64,000 nt of DNA from Clarkia xantiana subsp. parviflora (lineage: Eukaryota; Streptophyta; Magnoliopsida; Myrtales; Onagraceae), in assembly GCA_036873135.1 (NCBI GenBank), contig JAPTYO010000005.1, positions 16,822,666 through 16,886,665 on the forward strand, read 5' to 3'. The position numbers were made by a program, and so were the translations under genes. Under the pieces are notes generated by a model. That model was not told the DNA's origin. It ran no database searches and saw only the letters and a program-made list of their open reading frames with translations. Positions 12,640 through 24,235 of this stretch are shown piece by piece (positions within the stretch are counted from its first letter, which is position 1; each line of letters begins with the position of its first letter).

Positions 12640-13350
12640 AGGCTCACCACTGATGGAAAAGGTCGGGAGGTGCAAAACCCGACTTGTTGCGAAAGGATAT
12701 ACCCAACTTCACGGAGTTGACTTAGACGAAATAAACTCATCGACTGTGCGTAAAACCACGGATAGGGGCCAGTCATTTTCCTGGTTGCAAGTCTCGATCT
12801 CGAGCTGCACCAAATGGATGTTAAGACCGCGTTCCTCCACGGAAACCTAGAGGAAGAGATCTACATGGAGCAAACATAGGGTTACATTACTCCTGGTAAC
12901 GAACGTAAAGTTTGTAAACTCCAAAGGTCCATCTACGGTCTTAAACAATCGTCTCGGCAATGGTACCGCAGATTCCACGAGGAAATTGAAGGAAACAGAT
13001 TTGTGAATCTTCACGAGGATCCGTGCGTGTATTATAAGACCTCCGGGTCTAAGTATGTCATCTTAACCTTATACGTGGAAGACATACTCATTGTTGCGAA
13101 CGATGTGAGTTTATGAACAAGTCAAATTCATGGTTGGCATCTGTATTTGAGATGAATGACATGGGAGAGGCCACGTACATCTTAGGCTTTAAAATTGCTA
13201 GGGATCGAGCTGCCCAGAAATTATGTGTCTCAAGAAGCCAATATCAACAAGTTGTTGAAAATGTTGATATTACAGGATGCCAAACCCGTGGATACAACGG
13301 TGGTGTTTGGGTGCGCACTGTCAAAACGTGACGGCCCCAAGAACCTGGCA
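12640..13350 (+). pseudogene. C2 reverse transcriptase of copia pol (broken, YVDD mutated)
   Basis: Copia RT blocks occur in several frames: KTRLVAKGYTQ at about 12670, MDVKTAFLHGNLEEEIYME at about 12815-12875, RKVCKLQRSIYGLKQSSRQW at about 12905-12965, then LTLYVEDILIVANDV at about 13065-13110. The catalytic Y-V-D-D motif reads Y-V-E-D, so one metal-binding aspartate is replaced by glutamate. A frameshift follows, and MNDMGEATYILGFKIARDRA continues at 13150. Stops interrupt the N-terminal part. The copy cannot make an active polymerase. Confidence 0.75.
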
Positions 13351-13415
13351 GAGCGGGAATAGATGAAGAGTATACAGTATTTAAGCATGGTTGGTAGTTT
13401 GATGTACGCCGTGCA

Positions 13416-14002
13416 ATGCACCCGTCCGGATATCTGTTACGCCGTAGGATAGATCGTTTCCAATCAGATCCTGGCTATCAACATTTAAAGGCTGTAAAAC
13501 GAATTATTCGTTATCTGAAAGGTACTGCCGACTACGAACTGTGCTTTGAGGGCAAGAAGTTAGACTTTACCGATTATAGTGACGTTGACCAAGGTGGCGA
13601 TCCGGATGATCGTAAGTCAGCCATAGAATGAGTGTTTCTCCTTGTTAATTCCTCCATTTCATGGACGAGCAAGAAGCAAACCTGTGTCACGCTGTCCATG
13701 ATGGAATCGGAATTCGTAGCCCTCTCCAAAAACGCAAAGGAGGCGGTCTGGCTGAAAAAGCTTCTTACTACGCTGCTTGATAGCGATGTCAGGAGTAAAC
13801 CTGTGAAGGTGTTCTCTGATAGTCAGGCAGCCATTGCGGCAGTAAAGAATCTGAAGTACCATAGTAGGACCAAACACATTGATGTGAAATAATTTTATGC
13901 TAAATCTATGGTAGAAGACAATATAATCACTTTGGAATAATTGTCCACTGATAACATGGTTGCGGACCCATTAACTAAACCACTACGCAGGGAGATATTC
14001 GA
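13416..14002 (+). pseudogene. C2 RNase H of copia pol
   Basis: The blocks run HLKAVKRIIRYLKGTADYELCF, then YSDVDQGGDPDDRKSA with the first catalytic Asp, a stop at 13629, then SWTSKKQTCVTLSMMESEFVAL, EAVWLKKLL, VFSDSQAAIAAVKN and KHIDVK. The end reads NMVADPLTKPLRREIFEKHVKRLGLR just before the LTR. It matches C1 RNase H closely and ends 40 bp before the LTR start. At least two stops are present. Confidence 0.8.
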
Positions 14003-14042
14003 AAAGCATGTAAAACGGCTTGGATTGCGTAGGGTTTAAAAG

Positions 14043-14288
14043 TGGCATATATCTGTGATAACATTTTGATAATTGAAAGTTACATTTTTTAAACGAAAGA
14101 ATTGCAACTGAGTTTATGATCTATCGACATCATAATGTTTGAATACATCAGATTTACGGTCTATAAACAAAGTATTAGGAGGACGCAATCCTCTGCCAAA
14201 ACTATGTCGAATGTGGGCCTTACCTCGTCACACAGGTACGGTCATCTTGCGGTGGAGGGAGGTCTCTACCGATCAAGATTGGCTGTGT
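14043..14288 (+). repeat. C2 3' LTR, first 246 bp only
   Basis: Starts TGGCATAT directly after GTAGGGTTTAAAAG, the same junction as in C1 and C3. It aligns with 3206-2965 (inverted) and 29094-29340. At about 14288 the similarity ends abruptly and antisense gypsy RNase H sequence of G1 begins. Confidence 0.8.
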
Positions 14289-14559
14289 AGTTCCTTTTTG
14301 TTTGACAAGCACCGAGCTGATTGCAGTGTTGCTCACAGATATGTATAGGTAGAGTGGTTCGCCTTGTATTGGTTTTGCTAACGCTGGGAGCGTTCGCAAG
14401 TGTTGCTTCAATTGTTGTAATGATTCTTCACATACCGGCGTCCACTCGAACTTCTTATTTGCACGAAGCACTTGGAAAAAGGGAAGGGCTTTGTCTCCTA
14501 CCCTTGCCAGGAATCTGTTAAGAGCCGCTAAACGGCCATTTAGTTGCTGGACCTCCTTG
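14289..14559 (-). pseudogene. G1 RNase H, N-terminal fragment
   Basis: The minus strand reads VLRANKKFEWTPVCEESLQQLKQHL, then LAKPIQGEPLYLYISVSNTAISSVLVKQ, which matches the start of the gypsy RNase H in G2 and G3. It ends abruptly at about 14294 where copia LTR begins. A frameshift at about 14560 separates it from the reverse transcriptase. The catalytic residues downstream are lost. Confidence 0.75.
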
Positions 14560-15801
14560 TGCTCTTGGGGGACTCCATTTCTTCTATCGCCTTTACTTTT
14601 TCTGGGTTTGCTTCGATTCCCCTCTCGCTGACCATGAATCCAAGAACTTTTCCTGACTGCACGCCAAAGGCACGCTTTGTTGGATTTAGCTTGACTTGGA
14701 ATTCTCGCATTCTTTTGAACACCGTGCGGAGGTTGTCAGCATGGTTACGCCTTTTTGTCGACTTCACGACCATGTCATCAATATATGCTTCCATAGTCTT
14801 CCCGATCATATCTTCGAAGATTATGTTGACCATACACTGGTATGTTGCCCCTGCATTGATTAGTCCGAATGGCATGACCTTGTAATTGTAGATCTCGCTA
14901 TATGCGTAGAACCCGGTATGAGGTGCATCTTCTTCTGCCATTGGAATTTGGTTGTATCCTGAATATGCATCCATTACTGACATCAACTCGTGGCATGTGG
15001 TAGCATCAACTAGTTGGTCGATTCTTGGAAGAGGATATGAATCTTTTGGATGTGCATTGTTGAGATCTCTGTAATCGATGCACATTCTCATCTTGCCGTT
15101 AGGCTTGGGCACCAAGACTGGGTTTGCCACCCATGTTTGGTATCGCGATTCTTCGATAAAGCCTGCGTTCAGCAACTTACCAACTTCCTCTCGTATTGCC
15201 AACTTATTGTCACCTCCCAGCGGTCGTAGTTTTTGTGCTACCGCTCTGGATCCTGGCTTGAAGTTGAGTTTGTGAGAGATCACGTTTGGGGTTATTCCCG
15301 GCATGTCGCTTGGTGACCACGCGAACAGCTCCTTGTATTCTACTAGGAGTGCCTTGATTTCTATCACTTCATCTTCTGACAGTGATGCGCCTACTCGGAC
15401 CATCCTGTTTGGCTCATCTATCTTGATTTCTTGCAATGCTTCAACCGGAGCAGGACGTGCATGATCCATCCTTGGGTCTTCATCAATGATGGGAACTCCG
15501 CTATTGTCCGTCTTGACATTACGCTGGAGTGCAACCTTGTAACAATCTTTTGATAGCTGCTGGTTTCCCTTTACTTCACCAATTTCCGCTTTTGTTGGAA
15601 ATTTGATCTTCTGGTGTGATGTTGACGCTATCATGCCCAACTTGTTCATGGTTATATATCCTAGGATTCCGTTATATGCGTCAAGCTTCCCTACTATCAC
15701 GAACGGAACGTCTATTTGGACTTGTTGTTCTCCTTCCCCCATGATGACTGACGGGGTTATGACTCCTAGCGGATAGCTTGCATCTCCCATGAATCCCACT
15801 A
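14540..15801 (-). pseudogene. G1 protease C-terminus and reverse transcriptase
   Basis: A long open stretch of about 420 codons. It begins with the end of the aspartic protease domain (LVGFMGDASYPLGVITPSV), followed by a linker and the gypsy RT blocks FAWSPSDMPGI, GFIEESRYQTWVANPVLV, MRMCIDYRDLNNAHPKDSYPLPRID, MDAYSGYNQI, KVMPFGLINAGATYQ and the catalytic AYIDDMVVKS. RT copies element RNA into DNA. The block is intact through the palm, but the frame is cut upstream by the G2 insertion at 15806 and downstream by a frameshift near 14560. Identity to G2 looks moderate, so G1 is a different family. Confidence 0.85.
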
Positions 15802-15806
15802 AGGGT
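15802..15806. repeat. Target-site duplication of G2, left copy
   Basis: AGGGT immediately before the TGTTGG terminus of the G2 LTR. It is repeated exactly at 27372-27376. Confidence 0.95.
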
Positions 15807-16568
15807 TGTTGGATCACGGGCGAAGCTCCGTTACGTCCTTGACGGAAAGCTTTAGACTCCTGGGCTCCGCGTAATCCTGCAAAAGGGGATGACCTGGGTG
15901 GTGACCCAGAATCCCTCTCCGATGGTTAAATGAGTATGGTGATCAACGGGTGGTAAGCAAAAGTCTAAGTTCGTATTAGAGAGTATATCTTTTCTGGGGT
16001 AACTTCCTCCCTTATATAGGAGGAGGAGTTGCCCAGTTACCTGTGACCATGCTTGGCCGTTGTGCCCATGATTCCGTGTATCTCGCCACGATTCCGTATA
16101 TCTCGGTTGGGATTCCATATATCTCGCCCCACGCTCTGCGTATCTTACCCGTACTCCGCGTATCTCGGGCACGCCCTGCGTATCTCGGGGGATTTATCTC
16201 TATCTCTAACCGTCTCCCACTACTCTATCTAGCAGGCGGGTTTCTCGGTCTTTATCCTCTGATCACAAGTCCCGACTCCTGTCGGAGACTCCAGAGTTGT
16301 CTCATTCTAGATCACCACCCAGGACCTTCAGTCTCTACGGGACAGGTCCAGCCTCTGCGGGGCTTTATTATCGGGGCCTTTACTAAGGCATATCGGGGCC
16401 TACTCAGAGGCTTCTCATCGGGAGCATTCAGCTCATACATCGGGACCGCTAAAGTCGGGACCCTTCGTGCTGGGCCTCTGGGCCTTCCAGGCTTTTCACG
16501 AGGCCCACTGGACCTACTCGCCGTCCATTGGCTGTTAACGGGGCTAACGATTACATCGGAACCCATCA
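15807..16568 (-). repeat. G2 3' LTR (762 bp)
   Basis: In minus orientation it runs from TGATGGGTTCC to GATCCAACA. It contains a TATA box (TATATAAG, 16011-16018 complement) and a cluster of short units around the core GAGATACGCGG at about 16075-16200. It has 26 bp absent from the other LTR (about 16332-16357). Confidence 0.95.
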
Positions 16569-16581
16569 TTTGCCCCCAAGA
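16569..16581 (-). promoter_or_regulatory. G2 polypurine tract
   Basis: TCTTGGGGGCAAA on the minus strand, directly before the 3' LTR; the identical tract stands before the G3 3' LTR. It primes plus-strand DNA synthesis. Confidence 0.85.
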
Positions 16582-17090
16582 CATGGGGGACTTTCAGTTC
16601 GTCATGTCTTCTAATTCAGATTTTCTGACCTCGTTGTCGGAGGTTTTTGTTTTCATACCTTCCGATACCACCGTCGGAGGCTTTTATCTTCACACCCTCC
16701 GATACCACTGTCGGAGGTTTTTGCCTTGCGTGTGATCGTTGCATAACAGAGTCTCTTACTCATGATTACCTTGGGGCCCACCAGACCCCATGGGCAGTAG
16801 CCAAATCCGAGGAGACTTCTCGGTTACTGTAGCATTAAATGCCTAGGGATAAGGAAACGACGCCTGAACCAGCGTGACTGTTATTTTCTGAAAAAGCAAC
16901 TGTGACGTCACGCACGTCCCTTCCGTGCCTATGATCTCGGCGATTAAGATCGTGGCGTTTCTTCTTCAACGGTGTAGATCAAGCCCATCCAGCTGTCTCC
17001 TCCGTACCGTCTCCATAATTTCAACGAATTGTGATTGAATCGTTTCATCTTCAATGGTCAAGATTAAGTCCCTCCAATTATCCTTTTGCT

Positions 17091-17098
17091 TATAAAAG
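17091..17098 (+). promoter_or_regulatory. TATA box of the G2 antisense gene
   Basis: TATAAAAG on the plus strand, 163 bp before the ATG at 17254 and followed by a pyrimidine-rich 5' leader. The antisense gene of G3 has TATAAAAC at the matching distance (52208-52215 complement, ATG at 52035). Function is inferred from this conservation. Confidence 0.55.
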
Positions 17099-17253
17099 CT
17101 AAAACCCTGGTACTATTCACTTCTTCTGCACTCTCTCAATTTCAGCCATCTTTGCATCCAAAGCTTCCTCTCCAAGCTCTTCCTGGTGTTCAAGTGATCC
17201 AAGGCCTTCAACCCTTCCGATCTTCCTTTAGCTTACTTCTTCGACCACCGATC

Positions 17254-19978
17254 ATGTCTGGTAAGGACTTTCTTCTAAGTTTTCATGATTTACTTGCTGT
17301 TTATTCTTCTTTTCTCAAATCCTTTCGTTTGCAATCGTTCTAGACGAAGCTAGTTCTGAGGTTAGGGCTCCTTTCGTTTTCGAGTTCGCTGTCAATGAGA
17401 TATCTGAGGCTTCGTATGAGGCTGCTCTCAGAGAGGGGTGTATTACCTCGGATTGGGAGCCTCGCTTCCCATATGAGTCCCAAGCTGCTGTTAGAAGGAA
17501 GCACATTATTACGCCTCCTCGGGCAGGGGAGGTGTTCGTCTCCGCTGGACAAATAAGCGCGGGGATTCGGTTCCCCTTCTGCGAAAACATGGTGGAGATG
17601 TGCAACTTCTACAAAACGCATCCCTGTACCTTCTCTCCACACGCCATCCGCGTGTGAAATGCCTTCCAACTCTTGTGTCACCGCCAGCAATGGACGTACA
17701 GTCTTCTGCTGTTCCGCACTTTCTACGGCATGAAGTGCAACAAAGCCGGTGTCTGCTCCTTCTCCCCCCGACTCCCCAAGTGGACAAAGGAGCAACTTTC
17801 ACGTTTCGGCTGGGATAGCGAAACTTGGAAGTTCCACAAAGATCGGGTGCTGATTCGTGATTCTGGGTCCGACAACAGCGGATGGAAGAAGTATTACTTC
17901 TTCGTCCAGCACAGCTCTGTTCCATGGCCCCGATGGGAGGTCGTGGCGGACCCTGCCCCCAAACTCCAGGACTATACCGAGGATGACCTTAAAACCCTCC
18001 AGATGGTTCAACTCTACCGCTGGGGGGACAACTTCATACCCCTCGACGCCAACAAGCTCCAGGAGCGGAACCTGATTACTATCGGAGTCCGACTCCTTGA
18101 CTCTGTTTCCAAAGATTTAGTCATCTGGGTAATATTTCTAACCATCTTATTTTTTACCTTTGCAGCCAAGAAGGCTTCTCTGTTGACTCATCTCATTCTG
18201 AAGCAGGGCGAGACTGATGCCGTCCAGAGTGGCTCCCGGCGGAAGCGCAAGCTGGTGAAGAAGGGTGCTTCCTCCTCCACTCCCTTATCTGCTGCTCCTC
18301 CGACCGACGAGTAGGTCGGGGCCAAGAAGGCCAGGCGGGAGGAGATAGATCGGGCCTTCGGGGCCACCACCGTCGAGTAAGGTAAGCGCGTTCGTCGTGC
18401 AATTAAACAATATAAAAAATTAGTCCCCAAGGAGTTTATCCCCGCTGATCGGAAAACACGGGTTCAAGAGATCAAGTAAGTCCTTCGAGGAGAGATTCCC
18501 CACATTCTTGAGGCGGGATATTACAACGTCCTTGGGAACAATAGACATTTCGATCGTCAAATCATCTGGTGCCCTAAAGGTACTCTTCCTAACCTTATTC
18601 GTCCCGCCACCGCAGGTCCATCGGAGGCTGTCACTCCGGGGCATGCTGATACTCCAGCCCGGGCCGTGACTCCACCGGCGCCGGAGACAGAAGAAACCCC
18701 GACGGAAACCCCGACTGATTTGGAGGCTTCTCCCTCCTCTGAGGAGCCCGCTGAAGGTGGCCTGCTCCCTCGTAGGCGGGGTCGGAGCACCTTGAGGCCT
18801 GTCGTGGAGGATGTGTCCCGGAGTCCTCCTCCCGAGTTCCGCACTCCGACTCCTGAGCCACCAGCTGAGGTGGCTCCTCCGGCTCAAAGTTCTGGGGTCA
18901 TCCCCCCTCTCCCCGTGGATGAAAACCTTTACAAGGTTTTTACTCCCGACCAGGGGATGATGCCTTGGAACCCGATCGAGTCTCTCCGAGGGGTTCCACT
19001 CCGGCGGGGAAACCTTGATCCTGGGTTGGCCCTGCATCTGCTGGCGGGGTCAATCCCTCCAGCCTTGAGGCGACCCTTGTCCTTGGCGCGGGAGGACCTT
19101 GAAGAGGAGATCCGCGACATGGCTATTCGTCGGATGGAGGTGAAACTTCTAACTTTGTTTTATTTTCTTCGTCCTTCTTATCTTCGATTGCTGTATCTTG
19201 ATATTTTCCTTCCTTCTTTTAGGACACCGCGAACCAACAGCGCTGCTTCGGCCTTATCCTGGCCCTGAAGGGTGCCTTGGAGGCGGCGGAGGCCCAGTCG
19301 AACCCTGATGCTTTAGCCAAGCTTCAGGTGGAACTCGACGAGGCTGTAGCGGCCAAGAACAAGATGGCCAAGGAGAAGGCTCTCCTCGATGATTTGTCCT
19401 CCAACCTGCTCAAGAAGGTTCACGATCATGAGGCTGTCATGCTTCGGGAGCGGAAGATGGTCCAGGCGGACCAGCAGCGGAATGAGGAGGAGAAGAAGCA
19501 GCTCGTTCATGAGAAAAACGTCTTCGCGGATCTCCTCGCGGAGGCCAAGGCAAAGTTTGAGGCGGAGAGGGCTGAGTTCTCTGCCAAGCTTGCTGAGGCC
19601 GAGGCTCAGCGCCTTGAGGAGGGCCGCCTGCAGGGCCGCGAGGAAGGTCTCCAGCAAGGTCGCGAGGAAGGTCGCGGGGAGTATCGGAACTCTGAAGAAT
19701 TCAAGCTGGCTGCTGTGGAGTTCTGCAAGTCCGAGGTGGAGGACGTTTTGTTCGCTGTCGAGGAACTCTACACAGCCTACAGGGATTCCATTGACTTCAC
19801 GAAGTCCGAGACTCTTGCCCCCGTTGCGGAGAAGTACTTCAACCTCCCCGCGGAGAGTGAAGAAGCCGCTGCTGTGGACCCGACTCCGCCAACCGCGGAG
19901 CCTTCTGTCCAGGCCCCTCCAAACCTTGCTCCCTCCGACGCTGCTGAAGATCCATCTTCCAACAAGGACCAAGTTTAA
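17254..19978 (+). pseudogene. G2 antisense gene (aORF): spliced gene opposite to gag-pol
   Basis: Its function is unknown. Exon 1 is ATGTCTG (17254-17260). A GTAAGG...CTAG intron (17261-17343) leads to exon 2, giving M-S-D-E-A-S-S-E. Exon 2 encodes a domain with SAGIRFPFCENMVEMC, TFSPHAIRV, YSLLLFRTFYGMK and WPRWEV, resembling the family called putative gypsy-type transposon protein (Pfam Transposase_28, from memory). Further candidate introns are 18129-18165 (37 nt), 18571-18615 (45 nt, GC donor) and 19140-19222 (83 nt). A Pro/Ser-rich middle is followed by a Lys/Glu-rich coiled coil from about 19280 and the terminal NKDQV. G3 and G5 have homologues with introns at matching places. In-frame stops, for example TGG to TGA at about 17656 and others near 18312, 18378 and 18478, suggest this copy is broken. 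Confidence 0.7.
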
Positions 19979-20149
19979 TGCTTACATGTTTTAGTCCTTG
20001 TTGTTTTTCCCCTTTGTTTCTTGTAACGAACTCCTTTGGCCTTCTGGCCTTTATATAAGTAGTTTTCTTTCCATCTGTTTTGGCACCGATATTCGTTTGC
20101 ACTTTATCTAAAGCGGCTTAAAATTCGTTACTCAGAACGTTCCGATGCA

Positions 20150-20775
20150 CCATTTGAGATGACTTCATACGTTCCTCCGACGCTTGACTCGGAACTTTAC
20201 CATTTAAGGCTTCTCATCCAATCGGGACTTCACCACTTAAGGCTTATCATCTAATCGGGACTTCACCACTTAAGGTTTCTCATCCAATCAGGACTTCACC
20301 ACTTAAGGATTCTCATCCAAAATCGGGACTTCACCACTTAAGGCTTCTTGTCCAAAATCGGGACTTCACCACTTAAGGCTTCTCGTCCAAAATCGGGACT
20401 TCACCACTTAAGGTTTCTTATCCCCGCCTTTCAAGGCCATTTTCACACCCCTTAGGGCTTTTACTGCGTCTCTACCGGACGGCTTAATCGTACCCTTTAG
20501 GGCTTTTTGCCGCGTCATATAGACGACTTACGCGGACCTGTTAAGGCTTTTGGCCGCATCATATAGACGACTTACGCGGACCCATTAGGGCCTTTTCGTA
20601 CCTAGGCTTTTGGTTGCATCATATAGACGACTTACGTGTACCCCATAGGGCTTTTGTCCGTACCTGTTAAGGCTTTTGGCCGCGTCATATAGACGACTTA
20701 CGCATCCCCCGCGGGGCTTTCAACGTACCTCGGAAGGCTTTTGTCGCGTCACTCAAGACGTCTTACTAACAGTTA
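20150..20775. repeat. G2 minisatellite between integrase and antisense gene
   Basis: The first block (20165-20420) has about seven units of roughly 33-35 bp around ATCGGGACTTCACCACTTAA. The second block (20420-20770) has about five units of roughly 60 bp around CGTCATATAGACGACTTACG. Read in the element's sense direction the first block has the core CCTTAAGTGGTG, which is also the core of the G3 minisatellite at 48716-49290. Confidence 0.85.
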
Positions 20776-20893
20776 GAATAAATTTGAAAGCAATTTGATC
20801 GGAAGGCAACTTCTTTTATTCATAAATAACTCAAAATAGGCTTACATCGGATCTTATTGATAGACAATTTGCGCCCTTCACGGCGGCTTAATA

Positions 20894-22528
20894 TCAAACA
20901 TGATACTTCTTCAAGTGTTCGCCACTGAAGGAATGCTTCAACGTCTTGCCATCGAGATCCTCTAACTTGTATGCATTGGGCACTGGCATCCCTACGATCT
21001 TGTAAGGTCCTTCCCATTTTTGTGACAGCTTGTTGATCCGATCTTGATGAACAAACTCATTCCTCCGCCAGACAAGTTCTCCCACGAAGAATTGTCGGGA
21101 CTTGACACGCCGATTATAATATCGGGCTGTTGCCAGACGCATTCGGGCCTGGACTTCATCAGCCTTCCACCTCTTTTCCTCGAGTAGGTCTAAGTCCAGA
21201 CGTCTCATTTCCTCGTTTGTCAGAGGCTCGTAATATTTCGCGCGGTGGGACGCCACCGCTATCTCCACGAGAGCGACTGCCTCCGTGCCATAAACCAGGC
21301 CAAACGGAGTTTCTCCTGTTGATTGCTTGGGTGTTGTTCTCACAGCCCATAGCACATTCTCGAGCTCATCCAGCCAATGGCCCTGCAAGGCATAGACTCT
21401 CTTCTTCAAGCCATCCATCACGATCTTGTTGGCTGATTCTACCTGACCATTGGTCTGAGCGTGGCGGACTGAAGCGGTCCGATGCTCAATGTTTAATTCT
21501 TCCAGGTACTCCTTCAACTGAGCCCCATTGAACGGAGGGCCGTTGTCGCTGATCAACACTCGAGGAACCCCGTACCGGGGTATGATCTGCGTTTGAAGGA
21601 ACTTGAGGATCTGCTGCCCCGTCGTTCTAGCCAAAGCTTTAGCCTCTATCCATTTTGAGAAGTAGTCGATGGCCACGAGCAGATACTTGCATTGACCTTT
21701 CGCTTGAGGAAGAGGTCCCACCAAGTCAATCCCCCATTGCGCGAAGGGCCATGCACTCCTGATGGATGTTAGGTCCGCGGCGGGAGCCACGATATTTGGG
21801 GCGTACCTCAGGCATGCATCACAGGATCGGACCATCGCGGTCGCTTCTTTGTTCATCGAGGGCCAATAGTAGCCTAAGTTCAATGCCTTCCTCACTAGAG
21901 ATCGGGCTCCTTCATGGCAGGCCGCGACTCCTTCGTGTAGCTCCCTCAGGATCCGATTTGTTTCAGGCTCTGCTACGCATTTTAGAAAAGGCTTTACATA
22001 CCCTTTTTTGTACAACTGGTTGTCCACCATTGCATAGTTGTCCGCGATCCGCCGCAACCTGACAGCTGCCACCTTATCATCGGGGAGTGTCCCTGTAGTC
22101 AGATACGTGACCATCAGGGTCATCCACGTGGGCTTTTCTTCCTCCTCCGATCCTGTCTCAATAGCGCAGACCTCCGCCGGATAGATATTTGAGATAATCA
22201 CCTTCTCTAGGAAATGCACCTTCCGATTCTCCTCGGGGGCCACTCCCAGAGCGAACTTGCTCAAGGCATCTTCTTCCGCGTTTTCTTCCCTCGGGATTGC
22301 CTCGATATCAAAGCTTTTGAAGCTTCCTTTCAAAGTCTGCACCTCGTGCAAATACTTCTTCATTGTCGGGCTCTTAGCTTCATAGTTCCCCTGGACTTGG
22401 TTTACAACCAAGCTGGCATCGCATTTTACTTTCAAATGGTCGACCCCTGTACCCTTGGCAATCTTAAGGCCTGTGATGAGAGCCTCATACTCCGCTTCGT
22501 TGTTGGTGGCTTTGAACGTCAACGCCAA
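20894..22528 (-). pseudogene. G2 second RNase H (C-terminal part) and integrase
   Basis: An open stretch of 544 codons. It opens with the body of the second, archaeal-type RNase H of Tat elements (ATNNEAEYEALITGLKIAK, then EENAEEDALSKFAL). The integrase follows: an HHCC zinc region (HEGVAACHEGAR ... CDACLRYAPN), and the DDE core with WGIDLVGPLP, ISDNGPPFNG and NGQVESANKIV. A C-terminal tail with FFVGELVWRRNEF, KWEGPYKIV and SGEHLKKYHV closes it. Integrase joins the element DNA to the host chromosome. The domain itself is intact. It is pseudogenised because stops upstream at 22529 and 23303 cut it off from gag-pol. Confidence 0.85.
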
Positions 22529-23278
22529 GGCATATCATAAGGGCTCACCTCCGCCGGGCGGTATTAGTATGAATCCTGCCCCCGAGCCTTCTACACTCGA
22601 TGAACCATCAGTGTACATCTCCCAGGTATTCTCCTCATTTGGCTGTTCTGGCTGTTGTTCTGTTGTCGGGACTTCTTCCATGGTTGCCCCCTCTGCGGGA
22701 CCCGTTACTTCCAGATCGGGTGCCGTAGACTCAGCTATAAAATCTGCCAATGCCTGGCCCTTAATAGCGGTTCTTGGAGCGAAATGAATACGGAACTCCG
22801 TCAACTCGATGGCCCATTTCACCAATCTCCCCGACGCCTCCGGTCGGTTCAAAAAGTGCTTCAGGGGCTGATTAGTCAATACTGTGAATTCATGGGCATG
22901 GAAGTAAGGTCGTAGCTTTCGAGCGGCAATAATCAACGCGAAGAGATACTTCTCAATAGCGGGATAGTTTATTTCAGACTTGGCAAACGCCTTACTTACA
23001 TAATAGATAGGCACTTGGTTGCCCTTGACAATTTTAATCAAAACAGAACTAACAGCCACATCAGAAACAGCCAAATAGAGATAGAGCGGCTCGCCTGGAA
23101 CTGGTTTCGCCAACGGCGGAAGGGTACGGAGGTGCTGCTTGAGTGCCTGGAACGCCTCCTCGCACTTGTCGGTCCATTCGAACTTCTTGTTGGCCCTCAG
23201 CACATCGAAAAATGGCATAGCTCGGTCACTCGCCTTGGATAGGAAGCGATTCATCGCGGCCAACCGGCCATTCAGCAC
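22529..23278 (-). pseudogene. G2 RNase H and start of the second RNase H
   Basis: The frame begins MLNGRLAAMNRFLSKASD and covers the gypsy RNase H (FEWTDKCEEAFQALKQHLR, YLAVSDVAVSSVLI, YVSKAFAKSEINYPAIEKYLFALI, LTNQPLKHFLN, ALADFIAES). After a Glu/Gln-rich spacer the second RNase H begins with EMYTDGSSSVEGSGAGFIL, the DGS aspartate block. It ends at a TGA at 22529-22531 where G3 has CGA, a C-to-T change. The second RNase H is the diagnostic Tat-lineage addition. Confidence 0.82.
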
Positions 23279-23305
23279 CTGGACCTCCCGATGAGTCCTC
23301 CGGGA

Positions 23306-24235
23306 CTACATCTCCTCGATTGCTCGCAGCTTCTCAGGGTTCACCTCGATTCCTCTCTGGCTCACCATGAACCATAGGAACTTCCCCGAGTTCACCCCGA
23401 AAGCACATTTGTCGGGGTTCAGCCGAACCTGATGAAACTTCATCCGCTCAAATGCCGCCGCCAAGTTCTGGACATGGTCTTCTGCCTGTCGGGACTTCAC
23501 CAGCATGTCATCCACATACGCCTCCATGGTTTTCCCCAACATGTCCCCGAACAACTTGTTCACCATTCGCTGGTAAGTTGCTCCTGCATTGATCAACCCG
23601 AAGGGCATCACGTCGTAGTGGTAGACGTCGCTGTCAGCGTAAAAAGCTGTGTGGGGGGCATCCTCTTTCGCCATCTTGATCTGGTTGTACCCGGAATAGG
23701 CATCCATGAAGCTCAGCAGCTCATCTCCCGATATGGCGTCCACCAACTGGTCAATCCTCGGGAGTGGGTAGCAATCCTTCGGGCAAGCTTTGTTCAAGTC
23801 GCGGAAATCGACACACATCCGCCACTTCCCGTTACTCTTTCGTACCAGGACTGGGTTAGCCACCCAAGTCTGGAATCGGAGCTCCTTGATGAATCCAGCA
23901 TCGAGCAGTCTGCCCACCTCTTGCTGGATCGCGATCCTCTTGTCCGCGCCCATCGGACGTCTTCTCTGCGCGATAGGCTTGATCGCGGGGTCTATCTTCA
24001 GCTCGTGCACTATCACGTCGGGGCTGATTCCTGGCATATCACTCGGGGACCAGGCAAACAGCTCCTTAAACTCCTTCAGGAGCTCGATCAGCTCTTTGGC
24101 TCTCTCCTCCGATAGGGCAGATCCGATCTTCACCTTCCTCTGAGGCCCATCAATTTCGACTTCCTTCAAGTCCTCCATGGGGGCGGGACGCCCATACTCC
24201 TCTCGGGGATCGGCATCAGTCTGAAGGACAGTCAT
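23306..24235 (-). pseudogene. G2 reverse transcriptase
   Basis: 309 open codons from AMTVLQTDADPREE to AIEEM. RT blocks in order: LFAWSPSDMPGI, GFIKELRFQTWVANPVLV, WRMCVDFRDLNKACPKDCYPLPRID, MDAYSGYNQIKMA, YDVMPFGLINAGATYQRMV, and the catalytic YVDDMLVKS at about residue 245. It ends at a TAG at 23306-23308 where G3 has CAG, again a C-to-T change. All recognised catalytic residues are present, so only the flanking stops disable it. Confidence 0.87.

Larger units (their letters stand above)
8576..14288 (+). mobile_element. Ty1/copia element C2, degenerate, cut off inside its 3' LTR
   Basis: Order on the plus strand: leader (8576-9918), gag (9919-10756), decayed middle with a TA microsatellite, reverse transcriptase (12640-13350), RNase H (13416-14000), polypurine tract, and the first 246 bp of the 3' LTR from 14043. 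The LTR stops at about 14288, where gypsy sequence of G1 begins. There is no 5' LTR; the leader faces that of C1. It belongs to the same family as C0, C1 and C3. Confidence 0.75.

Noticed and set aside
16043..16735. A 230-codon plus frame in the G2 3' LTR (and its copy at 26872).
   Set aside because: It lies wholly in LTR repeat sequence, crosses the LTR/polypurine boundary and has no similarity to known element proteins.
19313..19972. A 219-codon minus frame opposite the coiled coil of the G2 antisense gene.
   Set aside because: It is leucine-rich because it complements a Lys/Glu-rich coiled coil; the plus frame has the conserved homologues in G3 and G5.
23432..24115. A 227-codon plus frame opposite the G2 RT.
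   Set aside because: A shadow of the conserved RT frame on the minus strand.
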